A stretch of DNA of 64,000 bases from Chromatiales bacterium (GTDB taxonomy: Bacteria > Pseudomonadota > Gammaproteobacteria > Steroidobacterales > Woeseiaceae): contig JAIBDF010000002.1 of assembly GCA_024679535.1 (NCBI GenBank), positions 41,053 to 105,052 of the forward strand, in the 5' to 3' direction. Within the stretch, counting starts at the first letter, position 1. Every line of letters starts with the position of its first letter. Shown here one piece after another: positions 36,484 through 45,240 of this stretch. The notes below the pieces were generated by a model that had not been told where the DNA came from, did not search any database, and saw only the letters and a program-made list of their open reading frames with translations. The translations under genes and the position numbers were made by a program.

Positions 36484-36789
36484 GGTTATGAATCACATCA
36501 AGCGAGGAACTACGGTCAGAATACCTTAGCAAGGTCGCAAATGAGAGGTGATCCTAGAAGTTTGATACCGACTGCTCCGACGAAGAAAGTGTACGACATC
36601 TCTAACAATACCTTCGATCATCCAGATTCGTCCATCCCCGGCGTTTGGGCGAGGCAGATTACATCGTTGTCTGCGGAGGTTAAGGCCCAACTTTGTGTCA
36701 GAAGTTAAGGACAATAGATAGGAATGAGGCGTAAGAAATCGCCCGCACCCAGCGAGCTTGGCGATGTTTCCGCACGGGAATTCGTCAAC
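36484..36789. other. Intergenic stretch without a recognisable gene
   Basis: Short frames exist on both strands but have no start signals or recognisable sequence. I see no repeat, hairpin with T-run or RNA gene. Nothing can be assigned. Confidence 0.5.
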
Positions 36790-37383
36790 TTACGGCAGGG
36801 CGTCTAACATTCGTTGCGCGGATGCGCGTATCGAGTCGTCAGATCCAAGTTGGGTAGCTTTCGTGAGCGCTTCCCTGGCGGTCTGTGTATCGCCGGTCTC
36901 GCTGGCTACATAGCCCAGCGTCAGCCAAATACGCTGGTTGCTGGGATCGATGTCGATTCCTTGCCGGAGCCAGCGCCGGGCCTCGTCGGAACGACCCAGG
37001 TACTGCAGCGTGATCCCGAGGTTGTTATGGACCTCGACATTCTGCGGATCAAAGCCTAGCAGCCGCTCATAGAGCATGGCCGCCTGGTCGTACTCTTGCG
37101 TCGAAAAGTAGGCGTCCGCCCTGCGTGTGATTTCGCGTGGATCAGTCAGATCGGCGATAGCCGACGCGCCGGAATTCGACAGGGCACGGTCTGCCATGCT
37201 CAGCATTTCGTCCCAGTTCACAGCGCTGTTTTCCACCGTCGGTGTCGTATTGATCGCCGGTGCCGAAGACGTCCTGACATCCGCATCGGTTTGGTAGGCG
37301 TCACGCGTGATCGCGAACACGACGAACCCGAAAGCAAACTGAAATATGAGGAGCGCGGTCCAGAATCTGACGTTTTTGGGCAT
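36790..37383 (-). CDS. Membrane-anchored TPR protein
   Basis: A 197-residue protein with one N-terminal transmembrane helix (about 7-25) and a C-terminal block of tandem tetratricopeptide repeats (about 85-190). Examples are YDQAAMLYERLLGFDPQNVEVHNNLG, given here as repeats at about residues 98-123 and 124-157. TPR blocks bind partner proteins; with this topology it should act in the periplasm or at the membrane face. No partner gene is adjacent. Confidence 0.7.
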   Translation of the reverse strand: MPKNVRFWTALLIFQFAFGFVVFAITRDAYQTDADVRTSSAPAINTTPTVENSAVNWDEMLSMADRALSNSGASAIADLTDPREITRRADAYFSTQEYDQAAMLYERLLGFDPQNVEVHNNLGITLQYLGRSDEARRWLRQGIDIDPSNQRIWLTLGYVASETGDTQTAREALTKATQLGSDDSIRASAQRMLDALP

Positions 37384-37809
37384 CCGGAGACAACCTGTGT
37401 TTTGAGTGGTGCGTTGGTCGGTGAGATTTGATATTACCGCAATGGCCCACAGTCTCCACGTTAGTTCTGACGATGTTGGCAGTGACGCTGCCTGAAATAG
37501 CTCATGCGCAGTCGTACTGATCGCAAGAGGCGTACTTCGCAGAACTTGAAGTTAGCAGGATGAAGTGCAGGCCGCAGCGGTGCCTTCCAGGGTTCTCAGC
37601 CTGCGAGTAATCGTTTCAGGGCACTCTCGTGGCCGGGTTACTTCGGGTTTTGGTGCCATTGCTACGTCTTGGCAGAGGGACGCGAGCGAAACCGGAGCAG
37701 GTCGCTTTCTCTGGGAGTTCTCTACCCACCCGATACATGATTTAACATAATATACATTATACGCATATCTCGAGGAAGACTGGCCAAGTAACCGCAGCAC
37801 AGGACCTCT
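37384..37809. other. Intergenic stretch with AT-rich promoter-like end
   Basis: No convincing gene. Between about 37560 and 37740 both strands stay open in several frames with a biased composition, which suggests a conserved non-coding or repeat element rather than coding sequence. The right end (about 37741-37772) is AT-rich with TAATATACATTATA, a likely promoter for the DUF4124 gene at 37810. Confidence 0.4.
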
Positions 37810-38289
37810 ATGGAGTACTATCGGCTTATGAAGCTGATCGGGCCGTACCCAGCAAAAAATCTCACCTGCCGACAATCGGCGGGAATCCACGGGCGCGCTT
37901 TTTGTTTTGGTCTGATCATGGTCGGTCTGTGTTTGCTCAATACGGCTGACGCGCAAACCCAGATACACAAGTGCACGGACGCTGAAGGCGGTGTTGTGTA
38001 TTCGCAGCTACCGTGTGTGTCTCTGAAGTCAGTTGAACCCGAGAAGACAGAACCTGACCCGAAAACTGAAACCGCCTCGCCGGTAGCCGCAACACCAGAG
38101 CTCTCTATCACTGATATCCCGCAACACGGGCCCAAACCGGGGCCAGGTGCTTCAACGTGCAAGAAACACTATCGTGATGCAATCGACGCCATCGACGCAG
38201 AAATTAGCCGCGAGTACTCGCCTGACAAAGCTGAACAGTACAAACAGCGGTTGTTGCTGTTGACCCGCAAACTCAGACAGTGCTCCTGA
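37810..38289 (+). CDS. DUF4124 domain protein, secreted
   Basis: A 159-residue protein with a hydrophobic segment (about 31-48, ending NTADAQ) followed by a short DUF4124 motif: IHKCTDAEGGVVYSQLPC. A proline/acid-rich linker leads to a C-terminal helix with KKHYRDAIDAIDAEISREY. The ATG at 37810 has AGGA 5 bp upstream but gives an unusually long 30-residue n-region; ATGs at 37828 or 37918 would give more usual signal peptides. DUF4124 proteins are small periplasmic proteins of unknown role. Confidence 0.7.
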   Translation: MEYYRLMKLIGPYPAKNLTCRQSAGIHGRAFCFGLIMVGLCLLNTADAQTQIHKCTDAEGGVVYSQLPCVSLKSVEPEKTEPDPKTETASPVAATPELSITDIPQHGPKPGPGASTCKKHYRDAIDAIDAEISREYSPDKAEQYKQRLLLLTRKLRQCS

Positions 38290-38353
38290 TAGTCATGTCT
38301 CAACCCACGCTATAGTGCCCTCTCTCCAGTACTTAGCGAAAGGCCCGTACCCC

Positions 38354-39103
38354 ATGACTCTACGCAGACTCGCGGTATTCGTTCTAGTGTTTTTCGTCCC
38401 AATGCTCGCCAGCAGCGAAGAGTTGGAAGGTAATTTCCTGTACAAGGTTACGACAATTCGGGCTGCGACCGGCGCTCTGGCGGACCTCCTGGATTGGGAG
38501 GCGCAGCTGAGTGCATCGGACTATTACGATGAAGCGGGACAGCAGCGCCCGCTTCTCATGCGCCATTCGCAGGGCGATCAGTGGGACCTACTCGTGATCG
38601 TCCCGATGCAAAGCTGGACCGACTATCACTCCGTGGCGGCAACACAAAAGCGCGACAATGCAGCTGCTAAACACGAGGCACTGATAGCCGCTGGTCAGAC
38701 ATTATTCGCGTTTTACGAGGACCACTTTGCCTACGGACCACCCTGGTCATCACTAAAGTCCGCCTATGCAGCAAACGGTTTTTTTCACATTGAGATGTTC
38801 GAGGCAGCCAGTGGCAAAACACCTGAACTTCTCGAACAGCGTCGCATGGAAAACACCTATCTTGAATCGACCGGCCAGACGCCGAACATGATTTTTCGTC
38901 GGGCGGCCGGCTCTGACGTTGATGTTTTCACGATTGGATTCCACCACGACTTGCAAACGTTCGCCGCACCGGCCGATGTCACCGTCGAGGAAAAAGAGCT
39001 TGCGGCAAAAGCGGCCGGCTTCAAAGGTCTTGAGGACCTTTCATTCTACCTTCGCTCACTTATCTCCGGCCATCAGGACACGCTGGCCGTGAAAGTGGAT
39101 TAG
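38354..39103 (+). CDS. Secreted protein of unknown function
   Basis: A 249-residue protein with a signal peptide (about 1-21, ending LASSEE). The mature part is predicted alpha/beta, with TTIRAATGALADLLDWEAQL near the start and later FHIEMFEAASGKTPELLEQ. These two stretches look like a tandem of small ferredoxin-like (antibiotic biosynthesis monooxygenase-like) units, but that is a guess. The ATG at 38354 follows AAAGG by 9 bp; the frame is open 13 codons further up. No operon partner is clear. Confidence 0.6.
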   Translation: MTLRRLAVFVLVFFVPMLASSEELEGNFLYKVTTIRAATGALADLLDWEAQLSASDYYDEAGQQRPLLMRHSQGDQWDLLVIVPMQSWTDYHSVAATQKRDNAAAKHEALIAAGQTLFAFYEDHFAYGPPWSSLKSAYAANGFFHIEMFEAASGKTPELLEQRRMENTYLESTGQTPNMIFRRAAGSDVDVFTIGFHHDLQTFAAPADVTVEEKELAAKAAGFKGLEDLSFYLRSLISGHQDTLAVKVD

Positions 39104-39206
39104 TTACGCTACCCGTGAGCACAGGCGCTCACCGACCCCGAACGTCCAACCACCGCGGTCGACCCGTTTGTTATCATGGCGCGTCCATATCACGGTGCCT
39201 CTCTGT

Positions 39207-40697
39207 ATGAATCAAGCTGATCAACGTTTTTCCTCGCGCCTGGGAATGATTCTTTGCGTGCTTGGCATCGCCGTCGGCACGGGCAATATCTGGCGTTTTC
39301 CACGCATTGCCGCCCAGAACGCTGGTGAGGACGGTGCCGGCGCATTCCTCGTCGCCTGGCTCGTTTTCCTGTTCGTCTGGAGCGTGCCGTTGATCATTGC
39401 GGAGTACGCACTTGGTCGCAAAGGTCGTATGGGGGTCGTCGGGACGTTTGCAAAACTGGCCGGGGAGAAATTCGCCTGGATGGGTGCATTTGTCGGCTTT
39501 GTTGCCACCGCCATCATGTTTTATTACTCCGTGGTTGCGGGCTGGTGTATCTACTACCTGATAAAAATGACCGTCGCTCCCCTGCCCCTCAGCGCGGCGG
39601 CCTCACAAGGCGTCTGGGATGGCTTCCAGAACGGCGGGTTTCCAGTCGGTTTTCACGCACTGGCCATGGGGCTCGGCGCCGTTGTCGTCTGGAATGGAAT
39701 ACGCTCGATCGAGCGCGCGAACCTTGTGCTGATCCCTGCCCTCCTGCTCATCGTCCTGGTCTCGCTGGCACGTACACTGACACTTGATGGGGCATCCGAG
39801 GGCATTGCCTTTTTGTTCACACCCGACTGGTCTACGCTCGCGCAGCCGCGTATCTGGCTGGAAGCGCTAACGCAGAATGCCTGGGATACCGGCGCGGGCT
39901 GGGGCCTTATTCTGACCTACGGCGCTTATATGCAGAGCCGGCATGGCGTCGTAAAAAACGCAATCATCACGGGCGTTGGCAACAACACGGTCTCACTGCT
40001 CGCGGCCATCGTCATCTTCGGCACCGTTTTTGCAATTCTCGGCACCCAAATGAGCAAGGGCGAGGTGCTGGAGGTGATGCAGACGAGCGGACCGGCAGCA
40101 ACCGGGCTGACCTTTATCTGGATGCCGCAGCTGTTCGCGAAAATGCCGGGCGGGAGTATTTTCGCCATATTGTTCTTCCTCGGCCTCGCGTTCGCCGCTT
40201 TTAGTTCTCTCATCTCGATGATCGAGCTGAGCACCCGCATTCTGGTCGATTTCGGCATTGCGAGACGCCAGGCGATCCTTGGCGTATGCATCGTCGGCTT
40301 CACGCTGGGCATTCCTTCTGCAATCAATCTTGAGTTCTTCGCCAATCAGGACTTTGTCTGGGGAGTCGCCTTGATGATCTCCGGCGCATTTATTGCTTTC
40401 GCCGTAATTCGCCAGGGTGCGTCGCGGTTTCGTACCGAGAATATCGACAATCAACCGGATGACTGGAATGCCGGACCTATCTGGGATGCGCTTATTCGAT
40501 TCGTAATTCCAGGCCTTGCCGCTGTGTTGCTTGGCTGGTGGCTTTATCAGGCCGCCGTCGTCTACGCGCCGGAACGCTGGTTCGATCCGTTCGACCCCTT
40601 CAGCGTCATGACGTGCCTGACGCAATGGGGCATTGTGCTGTTCTTACTTATCGTGTTGAACCGGCGGGTCGCCAAACGGACTCTGCGTGGGACCTAG
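39207..40697 (+). CDS. Sodium-dependent transporter, SNF (neurotransmitter:sodium symporter) family
   Basis: A 496-residue transporter of the LeuT fold with about 12 transmembrane helices. TM1 carries the unwound sodium- and substrate-binding segment GIAVGTGNIWRFPRI, followed by AEYALGRKGRMG. TM6 and TM8 regions are recognisable (GLAFAAFSSLISMIEL). Bacterial members move amino acids or related solutes with sodium, in keeping with a marine habitat; the substrate is not known. The ATG at 39207 matches the family N-terminus; a TTG at 39168 would add 13 residues. Confidence 0.88.
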   Translation: MNQADQRFSSRLGMILCVLGIAVGTGNIWRFPRIAAQNAGEDGAGAFLVAWLVFLFVWSVPLIIAEYALGRKGRMGVVGTFAKLAGEKFAWMGAFVGFVATAIMFYYSVVAGWCIYYLIKMTVAPLPLSAAASQGVWDGFQNGGFPVGFHALAMGLGAVVVWNGIRSIERANLVLIPALLLIVLVSLARTLTLDGASEGIAFLFTPDWSTLAQPRIWLEALTQNAWDTGAGWGLILTYGAYMQSRHGVVKNAIITGVGNNTVSLLAAIVIFGTVFAILGTQMSKGEVLEVMQTSGPAATGLTFIWMPQLFAKMPGGSIFAILFFLGLAFAAFSSLISMIELSTRILVDFGIARRQAILGVCIVGFTLGIPSAINLEFFANQDFVWGVALMISGAFIAFAVIRQGASRFRTENIDNQPDDWNAGPIWDALIRFVIPGLAAVLLGWWLYQAAVVYAPERWFDPFDPFSVMTCLTQWGIVLFLLIVLNRRVAKRTLRGT

Positions 40698-40742
40698 CCA
40701 CTAAGCACAACCCCGAATTGCGCTCCATTCGGCCGGCGTGCA

Positions 40743-40865
40743 GAGGAGCCGCATCACAAGGTCATTGGCGTCGATTGCCCCTACACCGGAGACGGTGAGG
40801 AGTTTTCGTCAGCCCATCTCCTTTGCGTCAGTCTGGGTAGCTGCATGTTACTGGCCAATGGCCGC
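40743..40865 (+). pseudogene. Remnant of an OsmC-family gene
   Basis: In the gap between two intact genes, one forward frame reads HHKVIGVDCPYTG, then DGEEFSSAHLL, CVSLGSCMLLAN. This matches the core of OsmC/OhrA-like peroxiredoxin-type proteins (the GEEFSP...LGSCM block with its reactive cysteine). Both the N-terminal third and the C-terminal half are absent. The fragment is therefore a decayed gene truncated on both sides. Confidence 0.6.
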
Positions 40866-40883
40866 AGCCGCCTGAACGCGGAA

Positions 40884-42503
40884 TCAGGACTGGATAGACG
40901 AGACGCCCCCGTAGGCGACGCCGGTCAGCTGACACATGTCCGTTTTGAACGATGTCAGGTCGTCGGCGTTGAATTCGGACAGGTGCCGGTGGCCGGCCGC
41001 GCGCGCAACGACCTGCATTAATTCCACCGATGCCGCGAAGAATCTCGCCAGGCGTTCTGCCGCAATATCGACCGGCAGTCGCTCCCGCAAATGCGGCTTC
41101 TGAGTCGCGATACCAACCGGGCAGTTATTCGTGTGGCATGCGCGCATACCGAGACAACCAATCGCCTGAATCGCAGCATTGGACACGGCAATGCCATCCG
41201 CGCCCAGAGCCATAGCTTTCGCGAAGTCAGCCGGGGTTCTCAGCCCGCCGGTAATGATCAGTGATATACCCTGCGCGTCGCTGGCATCAAGGTGTCTTCT
41301 TGCCCGAGCCAGCGCCGGGATGGTCGGTACCGAAATATTGTCGCGGAAGATCAACGGTGCTGCGCCGGTGCCGCCGCCGCGCCCGTCCAGAATGATGTAG
41401 TCGACACCGACCTCCAGTGCTGCATCGATGTCTTTCTCGATGTGCTGTGCGGAGAGCTTGAAGCCAACGGGAACGCCGCCGGTTCTATCGCGAACCTCAT
41501 CGGCGAAATCACGAAACTGGCTCAAGCTGTCCCACTCCGGGAACCGCGCCGGCGAGATGGCGGCCTTGCCCTCGGCCAGTTCACGGACTTCAGCAATCTT
41601 GCCCTTGACCTTGTTGCCTGGCAGGTGGCCACCGGTACCGGTCTTGGCGCCCTGCCCGCCCTTGAAATGAAAGGCCTGGGTTTTCTGCACCTTGTCCCAG
41701 GAAAACCCAAATCGTGCGGACGCAAGCTCATAGAAATAACGCGAATTGGCTTCCTGCTCCTCGGGCAGCATCCCGCCTTCACCCGAACAAATTCCAGTAC
41801 CCGCAAGTTCTGCTCCTCTCGACAGCGCGACCTTGGCTTCTTCGGACAACGCACCGAAACTCATGTCGGAAACGAATAGCGGAATGTCGAGTTTGAGCGG
41901 CTTCCTGGCGTTCGGGCCGATGACTATGTCCGTGCCTACCGCCTCTTCGTCCAGCAGCGGCAGCTTGTGCAATTGTCCAACGACAAACTGCAGATCGTCC
42001 CATTTCGGCAGGCTATTGCGCGATACGCCCATCGCCGCTGAGGGACCATGATGTCCTACCTTGCTCAGACCTTCATTGGCGAGCTTGCGGATGAGCTTTA
42101 CGTGCGGCTCATCTGCCGTGCCAGTGGGGTCCTGGTACGCGCCCTGATAACTGTTCCGATTGTAGGGCTGGGGATGATTCTTCGCCCAAAGGGCGATTTC
42201 GTCCTCATCCACGAAAACCTCGTCGCCTTCGAGCCAGGCATTGAATTTCGGCAGGGTCTCTGAGTTATCGTATTCGCTGACGCCAGTATCGAGGCGGTAG
42301 TCCCACCCATGCAGTCCACAAATGATGTTCTCGCCGTCGATATGGCCATCGGACATGAGCGCGCCACGGTGCGCGCAGCGTCCGTACAGCACACTGACTT
42401 CATCATCGTAACGAGTTACAACAAGATCGACGCTCGCGACGAGCGCGTGGGCAGGCACACGATCTTTGAGTTCGCGATGAGAAAATATAGATACTGCTTT
42501 CAT
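40884..42503 (-). CDS. Rieske-domain fused glutamate synthase (FMN-binding domain) protein
   Basis: A 539-residue fusion. Residues 1-105 form a Rieske [2Fe-2S] domain with CAHRG (Cys43, His45) and CGLHGW (Cys62, His65). Residues about 160-530 are the FMN-binding glutamate synthase/FMN-dependent dehydrogenase domain: VSDMSFGALSEEAKVAL, GQGAKTGTGGHLPG, IILDGRGGGTGAAP and an iron-sulfur type CLGMRACHTNNCPVG. It lacks the glutamine amidotransferase and central domains of normal GltB, so it is unlikely to be the main glutamate synthase. The Rieske domain may bring electrons to the flavin. The substrate is unknown. Confidence 0.82.
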   Translation of the reverse strand: MKAVSIFSHRELKDRVPAHALVASVDLVVTRYDDEVSVLYGRCAHRGALMSDGHIDGENIICGLHGWDYRLDTGVSEYDNSETLPKFNAWLEGDEVFVDEDEIALWAKNHPQPYNRNSYQGAYQDPTGTADEPHVKLIRKLANEGLSKVGHHGPSAAMGVSRNSLPKWDDLQFVVGQLHKLPLLDEEAVGTDIVIGPNARKPLKLDIPLFVSDMSFGALSEEAKVALSRGAELAGTGICSGEGGMLPEEQEANSRYFYELASARFGFSWDKVQKTQAFHFKGGQGAKTGTGGHLPGNKVKGKIAEVRELAEGKAAISPARFPEWDSLSQFRDFADEVRDRTGGVPVGFKLSAQHIEKDIDAALEVGVDYIILDGRGGGTGAAPLIFRDNISVPTIPALARARRHLDASDAQGISLIITGGLRTPADFAKAMALGADGIAVSNAAIQAIGCLGMRACHTNNCPVGIATQKPHLRERLPVDIAAERLARFFAASVELMQVVARAAGHRHLSEFNADDLTSFKTDMCQLTGVAYGGVSSIQS

Positions 42504-42612
42504 AGCGTACGACCTCGAGTGATTGAATGATGTCCAAAAAGCGTCATTACGAGCGCCGTTCTGTATGGGCGTGCAATAGCGATGAGCGAAACCCGAATTG
42601 TCGCGGTATTTT

Positions 42613-44490
42613 TCATGATTCGTCAGGCCTCGTTACACCCATGCGCCCCTTCAACTCATGCTCCCATTCATTTTGCATCTCGCGGTATCGTGCTTTGAAG
42701 GGTTCGTTCTCGCTTATCGGCACATCGGTGTCGTAGAGGTCCGCGAGATCAGTCATTATCCTGCGATCCATTGCCTCGAACTCAGCCATCATCATGCCTG
42801 ACTGATCCCTGGAGAAGCCGAGTGCCTCGAACGCCGACCGCCCTGCCCTGATTGAACTGTCATAGGTCTCACGAATAATGTCACGACAACCGATCGACCA
42901 AAGATCATAGACATGCATGCGATCGTAAGCGCGCGCGACGATGTGGACCTGCGGATGGCGTTCTATTACATACCGGGTCAGTTGCGTGACGGACTCCTTC
43001 CCATCAATGGCCACGACCAGCACTTTGGCTTCCTCGATACCCGCTGCCTGCAGAAGATCCGGACGCGTTGCATCGCCAAAGTACGCGCGCAATCCGAAAC
43101 CGCGTAGCATTTCGAGCTGTTCGGAGCTGTAGTCAACCACTGTCGTTTCAAATCCTGCCGCACTCAATGCCCGGTTGACGATGCCGCCAAACCGACCGTG
43201 CCCGGCAATAATTATCCTGGCAGACGAATCTATCGCATCGGCTTCGCGTTCCTGTCGATTTGAATAACGCGGTGCGATCACTTTGTCGTAGAGAATGAAC
43301 AACAACGGGGTCAGTAACATCGATAACGCCACGACCAGCAAGAGCAGATCGGCAATTTCGCCTGGCAATACTGCGTTTGCCACAGAAAACGTTAACAGTA
43401 CAAAACCGAATTCACCCGCTTGCGCAAGACCGAGTGTGAGCAGCCACTTGTCGCCACCCTTGAGTCGAAACAGGTGCGCGAGACCGTACAGCACCAATGC
43501 CTTTATCAAGATTAAACCGAAGGTAAGCCCCAGGACCGTCCTGACATTGTCAGACAGCAGCGTAAAATCAATGCTTGCGCCCACCGTGATGAAAAAGACG
43601 CCAAGAAATATTCCTTTCAGGGGGCTGATGTCGCTTTCGATTTCATGGCGGTAATCACTGCGGGCCATCACTACGCCGGCAAGAAAGGTCCCGAGCGCCG
43701 GCGACAGGCCAACCATCGTCATGAGCAGCGCAATTGCGAGGACCAACATCAGGGCGGTGCTAACGAACAACTCCCGCAAGCGCGACCGCGACACGAACCG
43801 AAATATCGGATCGGTAAGGTAGTGGCCCGCCGCGACAACGACGGCGATCATGGCGAACGAGACGAGCGCAACCTGCCAGCCCTGCAGACCATCCACCAGG
43901 CTCAGGTTCAATCCGTGCTGCTCGGTAGTGCCATGCCCTGAAGCCGCGACCTGCAGCGTCGCATCGCGTAGCTCAGGCATCGCCAGCAAGGGGATAAAGA
44001 CCAGCATTGGAATGACCGCAATGTCCTGGAATAGCAGGACGGAGAAGCTGGCGTGACCACCATCGCAGCGCAGCAAGCCCTTCTCGCTCAGCGTCTGATT
44101 GACGATTGCGGTCGATGAGAGCGCGAGCACCATGCCAATAGCCAGACCGACCGTCCATGGCTGCCCCAGACCCACCGCAATAGCCGCAGCGAGAATCGTT
44201 GTCCCAACCACCTGCAAACCACCCAGCAGGAAGATTCTCGAACGCATGTCCCAGAGGGCCGTGGGACTCAATTCCAGGCCGACCAGAAACAGCATCATGA
44301 CCACACCGAATTCCGCGAAGTGCTGCAGGCGGGTGACATCCGTATCGGCCCAGTGCAGCACCGGGCTCAGCACAATGCCTGCCAGCAGATAGCCCAGTAC
44401 CGAGCCAAGCCCAAGGCGGGACGCAATCGGTACCGCAATCGCGCCTCCCAGGAACAGGATCAGCGCAATCAGCATGAATTCAGGAGACAA
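42613..44490 (-). CDS. CPA2-family cation:proton antiporter with RCK domain (KefB/KefC-like)
   Basis: A 625-residue potassium-efflux type antiporter. About 12-13 transmembrane helices fill residues 5-385, with a KefC-like VMMLFLVGLELSP and SPALGTFLAGVVMA. A cytoplasmic RCK/TrkA-N domain begins at IIIAGHGRFGGIVNRAL (about 415) with VDYSSEQLEML, and a helical tail ends the protein. KefB/C efflux protects against electrophiles; whether this one is gated by glutathione cannot be told. It starts 21 bp after the methyltransferase gene. Confidence 0.88.
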   Translation of the reverse strand: MSPEFMLIALILFLGGAIAVPIASRLGLGSVLGYLLAGIVLSPVLHWADTDVTRLQHFAEFGVVMMLFLVGLELSPTALWDMRSRIFLLGGLQVVGTTILAAAIAVGLGQPWTVGLAIGMVLALSSTAIVNQTLSEKGLLRCDGGHASFSVLLFQDIAVIPMLVFIPLLAMPELRDATLQVAASGHGTTEQHGLNLSLVDGLQGWQVALVSFAMIAVVVAAGHYLTDPIFRFVSRSRLRELFVSTALMLVLAIALLMTMVGLSPALGTFLAGVVMARSDYRHEIESDISPLKGIFLGVFFITVGASIDFTLLSDNVRTVLGLTFGLILIKALVLYGLAHLFRLKGGDKWLLTLGLAQAGEFGFVLLTFSVANAVLPGEIADLLLLVVALSMLLTPLLFILYDKVIAPRYSNRQEREADAIDSSARIIIAGHGRFGGIVNRALSAAGFETTVVDYSSEQLEMLRGFGLRAYFGDATRPDLLQAAGIEEAKVLVVAIDGKESVTQLTRYVIERHPQVHIVARAYDRMHVYDLWSIGCRDIIRETYDSSIRAGRSAFEALGFSRDQSGMMMAEFEAMDRRIMTDLADLYDTDVPISENEPFKARYREMQNEWEHELKGRMGVTRPDES

Positions 44491-44511
44491 AAATACCTCT
44501 CGCGGAAAGGG

Positions 44512-45168
44512 CTACTCGCCCTTGACCAGGATGACCTGGTACTCCGACATGTGGACCTTCCAGCCATTCGCCGTGAGCCGTTCGATGACAAGCTTTCCCT
44601 TGCCGCCGTTCGGCAGATCGCAGTCGTCGATCAATATGACCGTATCCTCGTGCAGACACCCCTCTATCGCCTTGATTTCATTGAGGTGATGATCCTGACT
44701 GGCGGTCTGAATCGCCGTATCGGTCTTGTGATAGTCGTAACTGTCCAGGTACAAGAAGTCGACCATATCGGTAAACTCGTCGAGATACGCTACGGAGTCC
44801 GAGGTCACCAATGTGACACTATCCGACAGATCCATCATGACGACGGCCTGCCCGGCCCGCTCCGTTGCCGCGGGGTCGATATCAACCGCGTAAAGATGGG
44901 CATCATTCTGCTTCGCCCACAGCCCGAATACGATCGTCGAAGCGCCATCTCCCTTCGACTTCTCCAGCCCCATGCGGGCAACGCCCGTTTCCAGAAGGGC
45001 TTTGGCACCGCGTTCGTCAAGCAGGCGCAGAGTTTCGCGCAGCGTGTCTCGTCGCTTGCCGAAGTTGTACCTGCGGGGCAGCAGCGGAGCGAGATTCTTG
45101 TGGCGAACCAGTTTGCGAACTACCGCCACAATAACCGCCACGACAATAAGAGTGAGAAGGAATTTCAT
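44512..45168 (-). CDS. Membrane-anchored class I SAM-dependent methyltransferase-like protein
   Basis: A 218-residue protein with an N-terminal transmembrane helix (about 3-18) and a Rossmann domain of the Methyltransf_24 kind: ALLETGVARMGLEKS at the position of the glycine loop, LYAVDIDPAATERA (acidic ribose-binding residue) and DFLYLDSYDYHKTD. The glycine-rich motif I is poorly kept, so cofactor binding is not certain. It lies just upstream of the antiporter gene in the same direction. Confidence 0.65.
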   Translation of the reverse strand: MKFLLTLIVVAVIVAVVRKLVRHKNLAPLLPRRYNFGKRRDTLRETLRLLDERGAKALLETGVARMGLEKSKGDGASTIVFGLWAKQNDAHLYAVDIDPAATERAGQAVVMMDLSDSVTLVTSDSVAYLDEFTDMVDFLYLDSYDYHKTDTAIQTASQDHHLNEIKAIEGCLHEDTVILIDDCDLPNGGKGKLVIERLTANGWKVHMSEYQVILVKGE

Positions 45169-45240
45169 TGAAAATCAGAGAGCTCCAGCTTCAGGTGCCC
45201 TAACTTTACAATGATCCCCCGTTCCGCGCGATGTCTTTTC

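Noticed and set aside
36244-36708. Forward frame of 154 codons
   Set aside because: Mostly antisense to the secreted protein gene; the rest lies in a gap without ribosome binding site or recognisable sequence.
37552-37968. Reverse-strand frame of 138 codons
   Set aside because: Overlaps the DUF4124 gene start, lacks a start signal and shows repetitive composition. It is treated as a non-coding element.
39115-39132. Inverted repeat GTGAGC-N6-GCTCAC after the secreted protein gene
   Set aside because: Only six base pairs and no T-run. The half-sites do not match CRP. Not enough to call a terminator or operator.
40538-40798. Forward frame of 86 codons at the end of the SNF transporter
   Set aside because: It is out of frame with both the transporter and the OsmC remnant and has no recognisable sequence.
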